From NCBI RefSeq assembly GCF_900292015.1, contig NZ_LR130759.1, positions 1,240,001 to 1,304,000 of the forward strand: 64,000 nucleotides of DNA, written 5' to 3'. Source of the stretch: Mycobacterium basiliense (GTDB lineage Bacteria; Actinomycetota; Actinomycetes; Mycobacteriales; Mycobacteriaceae). Position numbers and translations under genes: made by a program. Below the pieces are notes generated by a model that saw nothing but the letters and a program-made list of their open reading frames with translations, was not told where the DNA came from and did not search any database. This document shows, in pieces, positions 1-10,131 of this stretch; position 1 is the stretch's first letter; the number at the start of each line of letters is the position of its first letter.

Positions 1-3000
1 GGGGTGTTCGTTTTGGGTGGTGTGGATGAGGGCCCAGGTTGCGGCGTGGGCGAGGTTGGGGTGGGGGTCGTGGGGGCTGGTGGTGATGGCGTGGTGGGTG
101 AGGATGGCTAGGTGGGTGTGGGTGGTGTCGGGTCGGGTGAGCCAGTGTTGGAGTTGGGTCAGGGTGTGTTGGGTCAGGGTGTGGAGGTGTTGGAGGTCGG
201 TGGTGTTGGGGTGGGGTTGGGGGAGGGGCCAGATGAGGAGGTCGTGGTGGGTGAGGTCGGGGTGGGTGAGGTCGGGGTGGGTGGGTAGGTGGTTGAGGGT
301 GGGGGGTAGGTGGGGGTTGTTGGTGGTGTCGGGGGTGATGAGGGCCCAGTTGGTGTTGGGGGTTTCTGGGGTGTTGGGGGTGGTGGGGGGTAGGGCGGGC
401 CAGTCGAGGTGGAACAGGCTGTGGTGTGGGGTGGGGGTGGGTTGTTGGGGGGTGTGGGGTAGGTCGCGCAGGGTGAGGGTGGTGATGGTGATGACGGGTG
501 CGCCGGTGGGGTCGGTGGCGTGCAGGGTGTAGGTGTTGGTGTTGGTGCGGGTGAGTTGGGTGTGTAGTTGGGTGGCGGTGGTGGCGTGCAGGGTGATGCC
601 GGTTAGGGCGAAGGGGAGTGGGGTGGTGTCGGGGTCGGTGTCGGGGTGGGTGTGGGTGAGTGTGGTCAGGGGGTGTAGGGCGGCGTCGAGTAGGGCGGGG
701 TGGATGCCGTAGCCGGTGGTGGTGGTGTCGGGGGGTAGGGCGATGTGGGCGTAGATGGTGTCGGGGTTGGTGGGGGGGTGGTGGAGGGCGTGGACGTTTT
801 GGAAGGGGGGTTGGTAGTGCAGGCCGTGGGTGGCTAGTTGGTGGTAGAAGTCGTCGGGGTTGATGGGTTGGAGGGGGGGTGGGGTGTGGTTGGTGGGGGT
901 GGGGGGTTGGTGGGTGCTCAGGGTGGCGGTGGCGTGGAGGTGCCAGGGGTTGTGGTGGTCGTTGGTGGTGGTGCGGGTGTGCACGGTTAGGGGGCGTCGG
1001 TTGGTGTCGTCGGGGGGGTGGATGGTGATTTGGAGGTCGGTGGGGGTGTGTTCGGGCAGGGTGAGGGGGCTGTGCAGGATCAGTTCGTCGATGGTGGGGT
1101 AGTGGGTGTGTTGGCCGGCGTGGAGGAGTAGTTCGATGAGGCCGGCGGCGGGGAAGATGATGGTGTCGTGGACGCGGTGGCTGGCTAGCCAGGGTTGGGT
1201 GTGGGTGGAAAGTCGTGCGCTGAGGATGATTTGGTCTTGGTCGGCGAGGTCGGTGATGGCGCCGAGGAGGGGGTGGTCGGGGTGGTCGAGTCCGGCGGCG
1301 GTGATGTCGGTGGTGGTGGTGGGGGTGAGCCAGTAGTGGTGGTGTTGGAAGGGGTAGGTGGGTAGTTCCAGGGTGTGGGCGTGGGGGTAGAGGGTGGGCC
1401 AGTGGGGGCTGTGGCCGTGGGTGTGGAGTTGGGCCAGTGCGGTGGTCAGGGTGTCGAGGTGGGGGCGGTCGCGGTGGGTGGTGGTGATGACGGTGGATGC
1501 GGTGTTGGTGTGGTGGGTGAGGGTGTCGGTGATGGCGGGGGCCAGGACGGGGTGGGGGGATAGTTCGAGGAAGGTGTGTGGGCCTTGGGCCAGCAGGGTG
1601 GTGAGGTTGTCGGCGAAGCGGACGGGTTGGCGTAGGTGTTGGGTCCAGTAGTGCGCTGAGGTGAGTTGGTCGGGGGTGGCTAGTTGGCCGGTGAGGTTGG
1701 ACAGGATGGGCACGGTGGGTGGGTGCCAGGTCAAGGTGGTGGCGATGGCGTGGAATTCGGGTAGGGCGGGGTCCATCGTGGGGGAGTGGAAGGCGTGGCT
1801 GACGGGCAGTTGGGTGGTTTGGTAGTGCTCGGTGGTGCACCACTGGTGGAGGGCGTTGATGTCGTCGTGGGGGCCGGCGATCACGATTGAGGTGGGGCTG
1901 TTGATCGCGGCGATGGTGGTGTGGGGGTAGTGGTGGAGTTGGTCGGTGAGGTGTTCGGGGTTGGTGTGGATGGCCAGCATGGCGCCGGGGGTGCAGGTTT
2001 GCATGAGTCGGCCGCGGGCGGCGACGAGGGTGGCGGCTTGGGGTAGGGAGAGGACTTCGGCGAGGTAGGCGGCGGTGAGTTCGCCTAGGGAGTGCCCTAG
2101 TAGGTAGTCGGGGGTGATGCCGGCGTGGGTGAGTACGGCGTGCATGGCGGCCCCGTAGGCGAACAGGGCGGGTTGGGCGTAGGCGGTTTGGCCGAGTAGT
2201 TGGGCGGGGTGGGTGTCGGCGGGGGCGGTTAAGACGTCGTGCAGGGGGGTGTCGAGGTGGGGGTCGAAGGCGGCGCAGATGTGGTCGAGGGTTTCGGCGA
2301 AGATGCGGTGGTGTTCGTAGAGTTGGGCGGCCATGGCGGGGTATTGGGCGCCTTGGCCGGGTAGGACGAACACGATTTTTTTGGTGTGGGTTAGGTGGTG
2401 GCTGGCCAGGCCGGGGTGGGGGTGGTTGGTGGTGAGGGCGTGTAGTGCTTCGAGGAGGTCTTCGCGGGGGTTGTTGCTGGTGGTGGGGGTGGTGAGGGCG
2501 GCTCGGTAGGGGTGGTGGGTGCGGGTGGTGGCCAGGCTGTGGGCGAGGTCGGTGAGGTCGAGGTTGGGGTGGTCGAGTAGGTGGTGGTGTAGGCGGGCGG
2601 CTTGGGCGTGAAGTGCGGTGGGGGTGCGTGCTGATAGCGGCCAGATCCGCGGTGGGGGGTCGCAGGCTGGGGTGGTGGTGGGGGTGGGTGTGGTTGGTGC
2701 TGGGGTGGTGGGGGTTTGCAGGATGACGTGGGCGTTGGTGCCGCTGATGCCGAAGGAGGACACGGCTGCGGTGCGGGGGTGGTCGGTGTCGGGCCAGGGG
2801 GTGGGTTGGGTGAGTAGTTGTACGGTGCCTGCTGACCAGTCCACGTGGGGGCTGGGGTGGTCGACGTGCAGGGTGGGGGGCAGGGTGTCGTGGTTGAGCG
2901 CGCAGATCATTTTGATCAGTCCCGCGGCTCCGGCGGCGGCTTGGGTGTGGCCGAGGTTGGATTTGATTGATCCCAGCCATAGTGGGTGGGTGCGGTGGGG

Positions 3001-5826
3001 GGCGCTGCCGTAGGTGGCGATGAGCGCGGTGGCTTCGATGGGGTCGCCCAGGGTGGTGCCGGTGCCGTGGGCTTCGACGACGTCGACGTGGTCGAGGTCG
3101 ATGGCGGCGTTGGCGGCGGCTTGGGTGATGACGCGTTGTTGGGCGAGTCCGTTGGGGGCGGTTAGGCCGTTGGAGGCGCCGTCTTGGTTGATTGCTGATC
3201 CGGCGATGACGGCCAGCACGCGGTGGTGGTGGCGGTGGGCGTCGCTGAGGCGTTCGAGGACTAAGACGGCGGCGCCTTCGCCCCATCCGGTGCCGTCGGC
3301 GGCGGCGGCGAAGGCTTTGCAGCGGCCGTCGGGGGCTAGGGCTCGTTGGCGGGCGAATTCGGTGAACGGGCCGGGGGTGGTCATGATGGTCACGCCTCCG
3401 GCTAGCGCCAAACTGGATTCGGCGTTGCGCAGTGATTGGCAGGCGAGATGCGTGGCGACCAGGGAGGATGAGCAGGCGGTGTCGACGGTGATGGCCGGGC
3501 CTTGTAATCCCAAGAGGTAGGCCACTCGTCCGGAGGCCACGCTGGTGGCGCTGCCGGTCATGGCGTATCCCTCGGCGCTGTGGGAGTTGCCGTCGCCGTA
3601 GGACTGTGCCCAGGTGCCGGCGAAGACTCCGGTCTGGGAGCCGGCCAGGGTGGCCGGGTCGATCCCGGCGGTTTCGAGGGCTTCCCAACATACTTCTAAT
3701 AGCAATCGTTGCTGGGGGTCGATGGCTTGGGCTTCGCGGGCGGAGATCCCGAAGAACTCGGCATCGAAGTGTCCGGCCTGGGCTAGAAATCCGCCGTAAC
3801 GGGCGTAGGTTTTACCGACCGCGTCGGGATCGGAGTCAAACAACTGCGTTAAATCCCAGCCCCGATCATTGGGGAAGGGGCCCATCACATCGGTGCCGCT
3901 GCTGACCAGCTCCCATAACGCCGCCGCGGAATCCACCCCACCAGGGAACCGACACGCCATCCCCACCACCGCGATCGGCTCGTCCAACTGCACGGAGGAT
4001 GGGGTCTCGACGCGCTTATCCCACCTGGATAGTTCGCTCTCCAAATATTTTGCGAGCTCCGCGATCGAGCCGTAGTCCCAGCCGATCGTGTCCGGCAGTT
4101 GCAGCCCCGTTACTGCGGCCAATCGATTGCGAAGTTCGACTGTCATCTGCGAGTTGAAGCCCAGGTCCGCGAATGCGCGGCCAATGTCCAGCGACTGCCC
4201 GTCGGCCAGGCCCAGAATTGTCGCGGTCGCTGAAGTGACCGCACCCACCACCAAGCGGTAGCGTTCCTGCTGCAACGCGGTCAGCCGCTCATTGAGCGCG
4301 GTCTCAGCGGGTTCCACCGGGTGCTGTGCGCGGTGCCAAATCGGTTCCGTGGGACTGGCCGACCGAAGCAAACCCCGCAACGGTTTCCCGGTTGGCGTCC
4401 GCGGAAGTTGTTCAAGAACGGAAAATCGATGCGGTACCTTCATCGATGACAATTGAGTGAGCAACCGCTGATGAATATTGCTGATTGCCGACTCGTCGAG
4501 TGCAGTATCGCGCCGGGGGACCAGGAAAGCTTGTAGGACCGATGCGCCTGTTGCATCCTTCAACCCGACAACGACGGCCTCATCCACAGCGTCGTCTGAA
4601 GCGATGAGTTGTTCTATCTCATGCGGGTTGACATTAACGCCCCCGATGATCTCGATTCCGTCCGCGCGGCCGCGGTAGGTAATCCAGCCGTCACTGTCGA
4701 CTGACACCCGGTCACGCGTGTCGAGCCAATCTCCGTCTTGTAAAGAAAGCTCTGCTGGCCGATTCCAATATTCCGCAGCGATCGACGGCCCGCGGACCCA
4801 AAGATCACCCTCGACACCCGGTTGGACCGCTGTACCGTCTGGTGACACGACGCGGATCTCGTACGGGTCGAGGACCTTTCCCAGTGTCCCAGGACGCCAA
4901 TCGTCGATCGTATTCGATATGAATGTTTGCCCAACTTCAGTGGAACCCAGACCATCAAGAATGGGGATTCCGTCAAAGAATTCCGAGACACGCTTGGCGA
5001 GACCGATCTCGAGACTCTCACCGGCGGACACGACGCAGCGAAGGGAGCCGAATAATTCGGGTGAACACGCTTCGACAACTCTGCTGAGAAATGTCGGTAC
5101 GGAATAGAGGACGGTCGGCGTTAATTCGTTGCACAGCTGTGCGGTCAGTTCCGGGGTGACCGGAGTGCGATTGATGATGGCGGAACTGCCCGTAGCAAGC
5201 GGAAACCAGACCGAATTACCCAGCCCGTACGCGAAATACATGCGTGCGCTGCTTAGCCCGATGTCTTGCTGCGTGAGATGCAAGGCACGATGGCACATGG
5301 CATCAACAAAGGTGACGGCATCACCATGCCGATGCAGGGCGGCCCGCGGCCGACCGGTGGTGCCAGACGTGTAGGTGGCGTAGGCGAGAGCGTCGCTGCC
5401 CACGGGTTCATAGGCCGCCGGCGCGGCATCAGCCGCCGCGGACCAGAGCTGAGCCGGACTGGTGACTTCTGAGTGCGTAAATCGACCGCCCAGCGCGTCG
5501 TCGGCGACGACGAGTGCCGGTGCTACGTCGTGCTCGTAGAATGCATGCTCTTCGGCGTGAAGTTCTGGATTCGCGATAAACGCCGGGATGCCGCAGGCCA
5601 AGCATGCCAGCAACAGCTGAACCAAGTCCAGGGAATCGGGCAGGCAAAGGATGACGCGATCTGTGGTAGCCAAGTCGCGGTCCCGCAGAATCTGCGCAAG
5701 GCGGGCGGCGCAGTCATGGATTTGGCCATGCGTCACAACGTGCGGCGCATAGTAGGCGGGTTTGTCATACCATCCCGCGTCCACGGCTTGCTCGGCGAGC
5801 AGCCTCGCCAGATTTGTATTCTGCAT
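1..5826 (-). CDS. Type I polyketide synthase with fused aryl-CoA/AMP-ligase loading domain (3' end outside window)
   Basis: The reading frame is open from the ATG at 5826 down to base 1 (at least 1942 residues, C-terminus missing). Domain order: adenylation domain (residues 1-510) with TSGTTGR at 153 and the late catalytic Lys in PTGKPLRG at 481. Its FAYGLGN stretch is typical of benzoate-CoA ligases and FadD22. A carrier domain follows with phosphopantetheine Ser559 (GFNSQ). The ketosynthase starts near 616 and has active-site Cys785 (DTACSSS), His920 and His960. The acyltransferase starts near 1151 with nucleophile Ser1246 (GHSLGE) and HAFH at 1344-1347, which predicts malonyl-CoA. The dehydratase has His1550 and Asp1714, and a reductase-type region begins at the window edge. 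A-ArCP-KS-AT-DH looks like FadD22 fused to Pks15/1. The chorismate lyase gene just upstream makes 4-hydroxybenzoate the likely starter. The product is unknown. Confidence 0.93.
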   Translation of the reverse strand, partial: MQNTNLARLLAEQAVDAGWYDKPAYYAPHVVTHGQIHDCAARLAQILRDRDLATTDRVILCLPDSLDLVQLLLACLACGIPAFIANPELHAEEHAFYEHDVAPALVVADDALGGRFTHSEVTSPAQLWSAAADAAPAAYEPVGSDALAYATYTSGTTGRPRAALHRHGDAVTFVDAMCHRALHLTQQDIGLSSARMYFAYGLGNSVWFPLATGSSAIINRTPVTPELTAQLCNELTPTVLYSVPTFLSRVVEACSPELFGSLRCVVSAGESLEIGLAKRVSEFFDGIPILDGLGSTEVGQTFISNTIDDWRPGTLGKVLDPYEIRVVSPDGTAVQPGVEGDLWVRGPSIAAEYWNRPAELSLQDGDWLDTRDRVSVDSDGWITYRGRADGIEIIGGVNVNPHEIEQLIASDDAVDEAVVVGLKDATGASVLQAFLVPRRDTALDESAISNIHQRLLTQLSSMKVPHRFSVLEQLPRTPTGKPLRGLLRSASPTEPIWHRAQHPVEPAETALNERLTALQQERYRLVVGAVTSATATILGLADGQSLDIGRAFADLGFNSQMTVELRNRLAAVTGLQLPDTIGWDYGSIAELAKYLESELSRWDKRVETPSSVQLDEPIAVVGMACRFPGGVDSAAALWELVSSGTDVMGPFPNDRGWDLTQLFDSDPDAVGKTYARYGGFLAQAGHFDAEFFGISAREAQAIDPQQRLLLEVCWEALETAGIDPATLAGSQTGVFAGTWAQSYGDGNSHSAEGYAMTGSATSVASGRVAYLLGLQGPAITVDTACSSSLVATHLACQSLRNAESSLALAGGVTIMTTPGPFTEFARQRALAPDGRCKAFAAAADGTGWGEGAAVLVLERLSDAHRHHHRVLAVIAGSAINQDGASNGLTAPNGLAQQRVITQAAANAAIDLDHVDVVEAHGTGTTLGDPIEATALIATYGSAPHRTHPLWLGSIKSNLGHTQAAAGAAGLIKMICALNHDTLPPTLHVDHPSPHVDWSAGTVQLLTQPTPWPDTDHPRTAAVSSFGISGTNAHVILQTPTTPAPTTPTPTTTPACDPPPRIWPLSARTPTALHAQAARLHHHLLDHPNLDLTDLAHSLATTRTHHPYRAALTTPTTSNNPREDLLEALHALTTNHPHPGLASHHLTHTKKIVFVLPGQGAQYPAMAAQLYEHHRIFAETLDHICAAFDPHLDTPLHDVLTAPADTHPAQLLGQTAYAQPALFAYGAAMHAVLTHAGITPDYLLGHSLGELTAAYLAEVLSLPQAATLVAARGRLMQTCTPGAMLAIHTNPEHLTDQLHHYPHTTIAAINSPTSIVIAGPHDDINALHQWCTTEHYQTTQLPVSHAFHSPTMDPALPEFHAIATTLTWHPPTVPILSNLTGQLATPDQLTSAHYWTQHLRQPVRFADNLTTLLAQGPHTFLELSPHPVLAPAITDTLTHHTNTASTVITTTHRDRPHLDTLTTALAQLHTHGHSPHWPTLYPHAHTLELPTYPFQHHHYWLTPTTTTDITAAGLDHPDHPLLGAITDLADQDQIILSARLSTHTQPWLASHRVHDTIIFPAAGLIELLLHAGQHTHYPTIDELILHSPLTLPEHTPTDLQITIHPPDDTNRRPLTVHTRTTTNDHHNPWHLHATATLSTHQPPTPTNHTPPPLQPINPDDFYHQLATHGLHYQPPFQNVHALHHPPTNPDTIYAHIALPPDTTTTGYGIHPALLDAALHPLTTLTHTHPDTDPDTTPLPFALTGITLHATTATQLHTQLTRTNTNTYTLHATDPTGAPVITITTLTLRDLPHTPQQPTPTPHHSLFHLDWPALPPTTPNTPETPNTNWALITPDTTNNPHLPPTLNHLPTHPDLTHPDLTHHDLLIWPLPQPHPNTTDLQHLHTLTQHTLTQLQHWLTRPDTTHTHLAILTHHAITTSPHDPHPNLAHAATWALIHTTQNEHP

Positions 5827-5855
5827 TATCGGATGACCCCGCCCGGCTAATCGGC

Positions 5856-6485
5856 CTAGAAAAGATCGAGTGGGAAGTACTCGGAGACCACCACGGCCGG
5901 CTGGCCTTCGATGATCATCCGGTAGCGACGGCCAACGGTTTTCTGACGCAAGGCATGGTTCATTGCAGGCACCGCCCAACCGGGCGTATCGCCCATCCAG
6001 AATTCCGGCTTTTCCTTAAACAGTTCGAGGTGGCTGCTCGCCATGATCTCCCCAATTGGGCGCTTGGTTTGCTTCAGGTTTGCCTCGACGGAAGACGGTA
6101 AGAGGTCTATCGCGATCGATGAGTCCGCCGCGACGAACGGCCTTTCGGAAACCTTGCCTTCGAGGATTACCTTGCGTCGAAGTACTCGGCTATCGCCAAA
6201 TGCCTCGAACTGCGGCAATTCGGGTGACCTGGTCTCGATTGTTTGCTCGAGTACCCGTACCGCGACTTCTTCATCAATTAGCACACTTAGGATCCTGGTG
6301 AGAGTGCCGTTGGTGGCCAGGAGAATTCGAAGGTCGCGACTGAAGGCTCTGATTTCTTGTTCAGACAAGAGGCATCGCTGCGAGGGTTCGCCGTGTGTGA
6401 CGGGTCCCGGGGCGTCGTGATCGGCGCAGGCCGGCACCGCGACAGGGGCGTTAGAAGGCAGGAGTTGAGCGCTGTTGACGGTCAT
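5856..6485 (-). CDS. Chorismate pyruvate-lyase (Rv2949c-like), 4-hydroxybenzoate synthase
   Basis: 209 residues from the ATG at 6485, which follows an AAGGGGA ribosome site; an upstream in-frame ATG at 6662 lacks one. The protein resembles M. tuberculosis Rv2949c along most of its length: the [20 protein letters not shown] segment, the central [14 protein letters not shown] block, the [11 protein letters not shown] block and the C-terminal [19 protein letters not shown]. Rv2949c removes pyruvate from chorismate to give 4-hydroxybenzoate for phenolic glycolipids and p-HBADs. The gene ends 29 bp before the PKS start on the same strand, so the two are probably co-transcribed and this enzyme would supply the aromatic starter. 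The N-terminal 35 residues before the conserved region are longer than in Rv2949c and look unstructured. Confidence 0.87.
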   Translation of the reverse strand: MTVNSAQLLPSNAPVAVPACADHDAPGPVTHGEPSQRCLLSEQEIRAFSRDLRILLATNGTLTRILSVLIDEEVAVRVLEQTIETRSPELPQFEAFGDSRVLRRKVILEGKVSERPFVAADSSIAIDLLPSSVEANLKQTKRPIGEIMASSHLELFKEKPEFWMGDTPGWAVPAMNHALRQKTVGRRYRMIIEGQPAVVVSEYFPLDLF

Positions 6486-7212
6486 GGTGGTCCCCTTGCG
6501 ATAATGGAAATCAACAATATGCCGGAAATGCTTTGGCTCAGCCGTGGTAACTGGAATCCGCTGGCGTGATGTCCTATCCCGGTAACCCGTCTGGTCGTGT
6601 GCTACGCGCCCGAGTGCGCGACCGATCGATATGAATTTCCAATGAATTCGACTCTCATTCATATTTCGATTTATCGTCGGTACGCCAGCAAGTTAGTGCA
6701 CTACAAGTTCGTTTGCCATGGTCACCCAGCACTCCTCGAATGGTTCTCGCGCAGCAGACTGCACGTTGACACCCGGTTGCGCCGAGTGGTGGCCTACGGG
6801 ACCGGGCTCGGGGGTCGGGGCGCAAACCCAAAGCGGCGATGCACTCGTGCTCCGGTACCACAGACCCGCGTGCTGCCTGGCCGTTGTCCGGTAAGCGTGC
6901 TCGCGCGTCGGATGTACTGTGGGCGAATGAAGTTCGGCCACACACGTGCCATCGCCGGTGCGAGAGCTCGGGGTGATCGGCGGAACTGCCGCGGCCAGCT
7001 GAAAAGTTGTCCGCAGGCAACCAGGTGTTCTGAAACGTGTTGTGCAAGCTGACCCACAGGGACGCGAAGGCTTGGCCATCGTGACCATTTCACTCTGGCC
7101 CGGATACGGGTAGAAATCACAATAAAGTTTCTCTCTTGCGGACAGCGAACGGGCCTTTGGAATTCCGTTCGACGGAATTGCTTTTTGCCGCAACGACCCA
7201 GGAGTGTCGATC
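6486..7212. other. Divergent intergenic region between chorismate lyase and esterase genes
   Basis: I see no convincing gene in these 727 bases. The open frames on either strand lack family resemblance and ribosome sites. The region must hold the promoters of the chorismate lyase-PKS unit (leftward) and of the esterase (rightward). An inverted repeat lies at 6629-6664. Confidence 0.6.
6629..6664. promoter_or_regulatory. Inverted repeat ATATGAAT-N20-ATTCATAT, candidate operator
   Basis: Perfect 8-bp arms at 6629-6636 and 6657-6664, 20 bases apart, about 145 bp upstream of the chorismate lyase start. The arms are AT-rich against a GC-rich background. A regulator binding both arms is inference; no adjacent regulator gene is seen. 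Confidence 0.35.
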
Positions 7213-8322
7213 ATGACCGCACTAAGTCTAGTGTCCGAACCACCGGGGACAACTAGTGATGAAATAGAAATCGCCAGCACGTTTCGACGCTATGCCGACG
7301 GATTTGCGCTCAACAATAGAACTCCGGCGAAGTTCGTGGAGCGGGGACCCAGTATTGCCGGCCGATTGATGGCATTCGCATCTTTAATGACGATCAGGCC
7401 GATTGTGTCGGTGGGCAGCTATGCCCCGCATGTCGCATGGCCCTGGGGGGTGATCGAATTCGCGTGCCGGGCGCTGCCACAGGCCTCTGGCTCCACTCGC
7501 GTCAACATCAAGTTGCCGCACGCCACCGCCCAGTTGGTACATGCGCCCGGGGTAACACCTGCGAGCGGCAATCGCAGGGTGGTGCTCTACATGCACGGTG
7601 GTGCATTTCTGATGGGCGGAGCTAATTCACACAAACACCTGGTCAACACGCTCTCAAGACACGCCGACGCGCCCGTCCTGATAGTCAACTATCGACTACT
7701 CCCCAAACACTCGATCGCCATGGCGGTTGACGATTGTCACGATGCCTACCGGTGGTTACGGGCGCACGGGTTCAATCCGGACCAGATCGTTCTGGCCGGT
7801 GATTCTGCGGGTGGCTATCTGGCCCTCACTCTCGCGCAGCGACTGCAGCGGCAAAACGAGAGACCAGCGGCACTCGTGGCCATCTCGCCGTTGCTGCAGC
7901 TAGCCAGCAGGCCCAAACTGTGGCATCTCAACAACGGGGTGGACACGATGTTTTCGGCACGTGCGTTTGATGCTCTGCGCGAGGTCGCGGCCGGTGCCGC
8001 CGCCAACCACAGCGTCGACGGTGAGCCTGAAGAACTCTACGAGCCCTTGGCGCATATCGAAGCTGGTTTACCCCCCACCCTGATTCACGTCTCGGGCGCC
8101 GAAGCTCTGCTGCATGATGCTCGACTGGCCGCGCGCAAGCTGGCGCAGGTTGGCGTCCCCGTCGAGCTGCGGATCTGGCCCGGCCAGATTCATGATTTCC
8201 AGGTTGCCGCGCCGATGGTGCCCGAAGCCGCGCGTTCGTTGCGGCAGATCGCGGAATACATTCGACGGGCCACGCCGGGGCGCGGCACAGAAACGGTCGC
8301 GGCCGCAGAATCTTGTCGCTAG
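7213..8322 (+). CDS. Alpha/beta hydrolase of the hormone-sensitive lipase family (esterase)
   Basis: 369 residues from the ATG at 7213, chosen because GGAG at 7201-7204 sits 8 bases upstream; a GTG at 7204 is an alternative. The oxyanion-hole motif YMHGGAFLMGG, the nucleophile elbow GDSAGG and the late His in GQIHDFQ define an HSL-type (Lip family) carboxylester hydrolase. The N-terminal 90 residues before the core resemble the cap of mycobacterial Lip esterases, and no signal peptide is evident. It is transcribed divergently from the chorismate lyase-PKS unit. A role in releasing or tailoring that polyketide is possible but is only inferred from position. Confidence 0.85.
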   Translation: MTALSLVSEPPGTTSDEIEIASTFRRYADGFALNNRTPAKFVERGPSIAGRLMAFASLMTIRPIVSVGSYAPHVAWPWGVIEFACRALPQASGSTRVNIKLPHATAQLVHAPGVTPASGNRRVVLYMHGGAFLMGGANSHKHLVNTLSRHADAPVLIVNYRLLPKHSIAMAVDDCHDAYRWLRAHGFNPDQIVLAGDSAGGYLALTLAQRLQRQNERPAALVAISPLLQLASRPKLWHLNNGVDTMFSARAFDALREVAAGAAANHSVDGEPEELYEPLAHIEAGLPPTLIHVSGAEALLHDARLAARKLAQVGVPVELRIWPGQIHDFQVAAPMVPEAARSLRQIAEYIRRATPGRGTETVAAAESCR

Positions 8323-8439
8323 ACCAATCGCGAGGCCGACCGAGCGTGCCGGCCGAGTCTGCTTTCGCGCCTCAGGTGTCCGCCCAAGCTGCCAACCCCA
8401 CGACGGCAGCCAGCGCCTGGTCACTGCTGAGCATGAGCC

Positions 8440-10131
8440 TCAGCCAAAGGTTGCTTCCCGATTGGCGGTCGTTCGGGCGTTCGCCAGCATGCTGAGCCGG
8501 ATCGCTAGCCAGAGGGTGAATTGGTTTTCTGGTTCGCGGATGTCGAGATCGATGGTGCGCGAGATGCGGTCGAGTTTGGCCAGCATCGTGTTGCGATGGA
8601 CGCTGAGCGCACGGGCGGCCAGGCAGACATTGCCGCCGTGGGTGAGGTAGCTGGTCACGGTTTCCAGCAGATTGGGCCCGGTTCGCAACGGCTCGACGAA
8701 CTGCTCGATTAGCTGTTGCCCGTGTTCAGTGTCGGTGAGTTCGGCCAGCACGGTGAAGCTGCGCAGGTCTCGGTAGGAGCTAACGCCACTACGCCCGAGC
8801 TGACGAGCCAGGCCCAGGGTGATGCGGGCTTGGCTGTAGCTGTTGCGAATTTCGCGGGCGCCGTGCGCTACTCGCCCGTAGGTGACGGCCACCGGGGCTC
8901 CGCATCGTTGCTCGAGTGCCTGGCACATGGCCTGCGCGAAGTCGTCCATCTCTGGTGACAGGTCCACGTCGTCGGCTTGGCTCAGAGTGCGCAGCACGAC
9001 AATGACGTCGCCGATGACGGTCGCGTCGGCGCGCGATGACGGCTGTGCGCAGATGTTCGCGGCGTGGCGCGCCAGTCGTAGCATGCCGGTCGCCGGATTG
9101 TCTGTCGGCTCCGGCAATACGCCGTGGGCAACGAACACGCCAAACGACGAATTGATATCAATCTCGTGGTGGTCGGCGCGGGCCTGTAGGTCGTGGTCGC
9201 TGGAGAACCGGCCGTGCAACAGTGCCTCGATGAAGTCACCGCGTGCGCGTTCCTCGGCCTCGTCCACGCTTTGCAAGCGCAGCATCTCTGATCCGATGAT
9301 TGCGGTGGCCTGCTCGGCGAGGACTCGGTGTGAGGCCAGGTCGCGCGCATCCAGGATGGAGAACGGGACCAGGATCGCCAACCAACCGTGGGAGGTCTTG
9401 CCCAGGTTGATCTGACTAGCAATGCATGTCCAGGTACTGCCGTCCGGACCGGCCACCCGATCCACCCTGGTGTGCTGCATGGCTGCCCGCTGTGAGGCGG
9501 GCACGCCGGCCGCCAACGCCTGGGGAACCGACTTTGACAGCGCCTCGAGGGTGCGGCCGCCCAGCCCGCAATGGGCAGCGACTTGTCCCCGGGCGTTTAG
9601 CGCCATCGCCGGATTGCGGGCGAGGTGGCAGACCTCGCGGGTGAGCATCTGCAACCCGGCACCCCGGTGGAACAGCTCCGCCAAGGAGGCTCGCACCCGC
9701 ATCGCGTAGCGCATCATCTGCAGTTCGTGGTTCAGGGTGCGCTCCGCCAGCAGCCGATTGAGGGCTCCGAAGCCGACGCGCGAGGACATCTCGATAACTA
9801 CCAGCTCGTCAGAGAATTGGTGGTGCATAAACTCTTCCGGTGCCGGGCCGTCCACCACCAGGGCGGTCGCTCCTCGAATGGTCAGCGTATCTAACGCGGC
9901 ACCGTTGGCAAGTAAGGCTTCCGGACGTGCATATAGGGCAACGCCATCAAGCGAGTCTGCCCTGCTGGCCACCTCTGCCAGGGGCAGCAGCCAGGTCAAT
10001 TCCAGGTCTAGCCGATCGGTGCCGGCTATTACGCGGGCGCCGCGCATCAGTGGTTCGTCAAGAAGGTCGCGAATCTTCAATCCCTGGATGTCGGTTGAAG
10101 ACTCGGGATAGTGGGTGAGCGGGGCGGCCAT
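8440..10131 (-). CDS. PucR-family transcriptional regulator
   Basis: 563 residues. The ATG at 10131 follows AGGAGG by 8 bases. The N-terminal part (about 15-145, starting GLKIRDLLDEP) matches the PucR purine-catabolism domain. The middle has the degenerate GGDEF-like region of CdaR/PucR proteins, and the C-terminus (about 490-550) is the HTH_30 domain, with the GGNVCLAARALSVHRNTMLA recognition region and the DLDIREPENQFTLWLAIRL tail. Such proteins control purine, amino-acid or solute catabolism. It stands alone here; the nearest plausible targets in the window are the allantoin genes 8-12 kb away. Its true target is unknown. Confidence 0.88.
   Translation of the reverse strand: MAAPLTHYPESSTDIQGLKIRDLLDEPLMRGARVIAGTDRLDLELTWLLPLAEVASRADSLDGVALYARPEALLANGAALDTLTIRGATALVVDGPAPEEFMHHQFSDELVVIEMSSRVGFGALNRLLAERTLNHELQMMRYAMRVRASLAELFHRGAGLQMLTREVCHLARNPAMALNARGQVAAHCGLGGRTLEALSKSVPQALAAGVPASQRAAMQHTRVDRVAGPDGSTWTCIASQINLGKTSHGWLAILVPFSILDARDLASHRVLAEQATAIIGSEMLRLQSVDEAEERARGDFIEALLHGRFSSDHDLQARADHHEIDINSSFGVFVAHGVLPEPTDNPATGMLRLARHAANICAQPSSRADATVIGDVIVVLRTLSQADDVDLSPEMDDFAQAMCQALEQRCGAPVAVTYGRVAHGAREIRNSYSQARITLGLARQLGRSGVSSYRDLRSFTVLAELTDTEHGQQLIEQFVEPLRTGPNLLETVTSYLTHGGNVCLAARALSVHRNTMLAKLDRISRTIDLDIREPENQFTLWLAIRLSMLANARTTANREATFG

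Noticed and set aside
17..3520. A string of plus-strand open frames rich in Val, Trp, Gly and Arg (for example 17-532, 2618-3013, 3014-3520)
   Set aside because: They are antisense shadows of the PKS gene. The minus-strand frame is continuous and carries all PKS catalytic motifs, while these have none.
6597..7280. Several overlapping open frames upstream of the esterase gene
   Set aside because: Arginine- and cysteine-rich random-looking translations with no conserved motifs; better explained as a promoter region.
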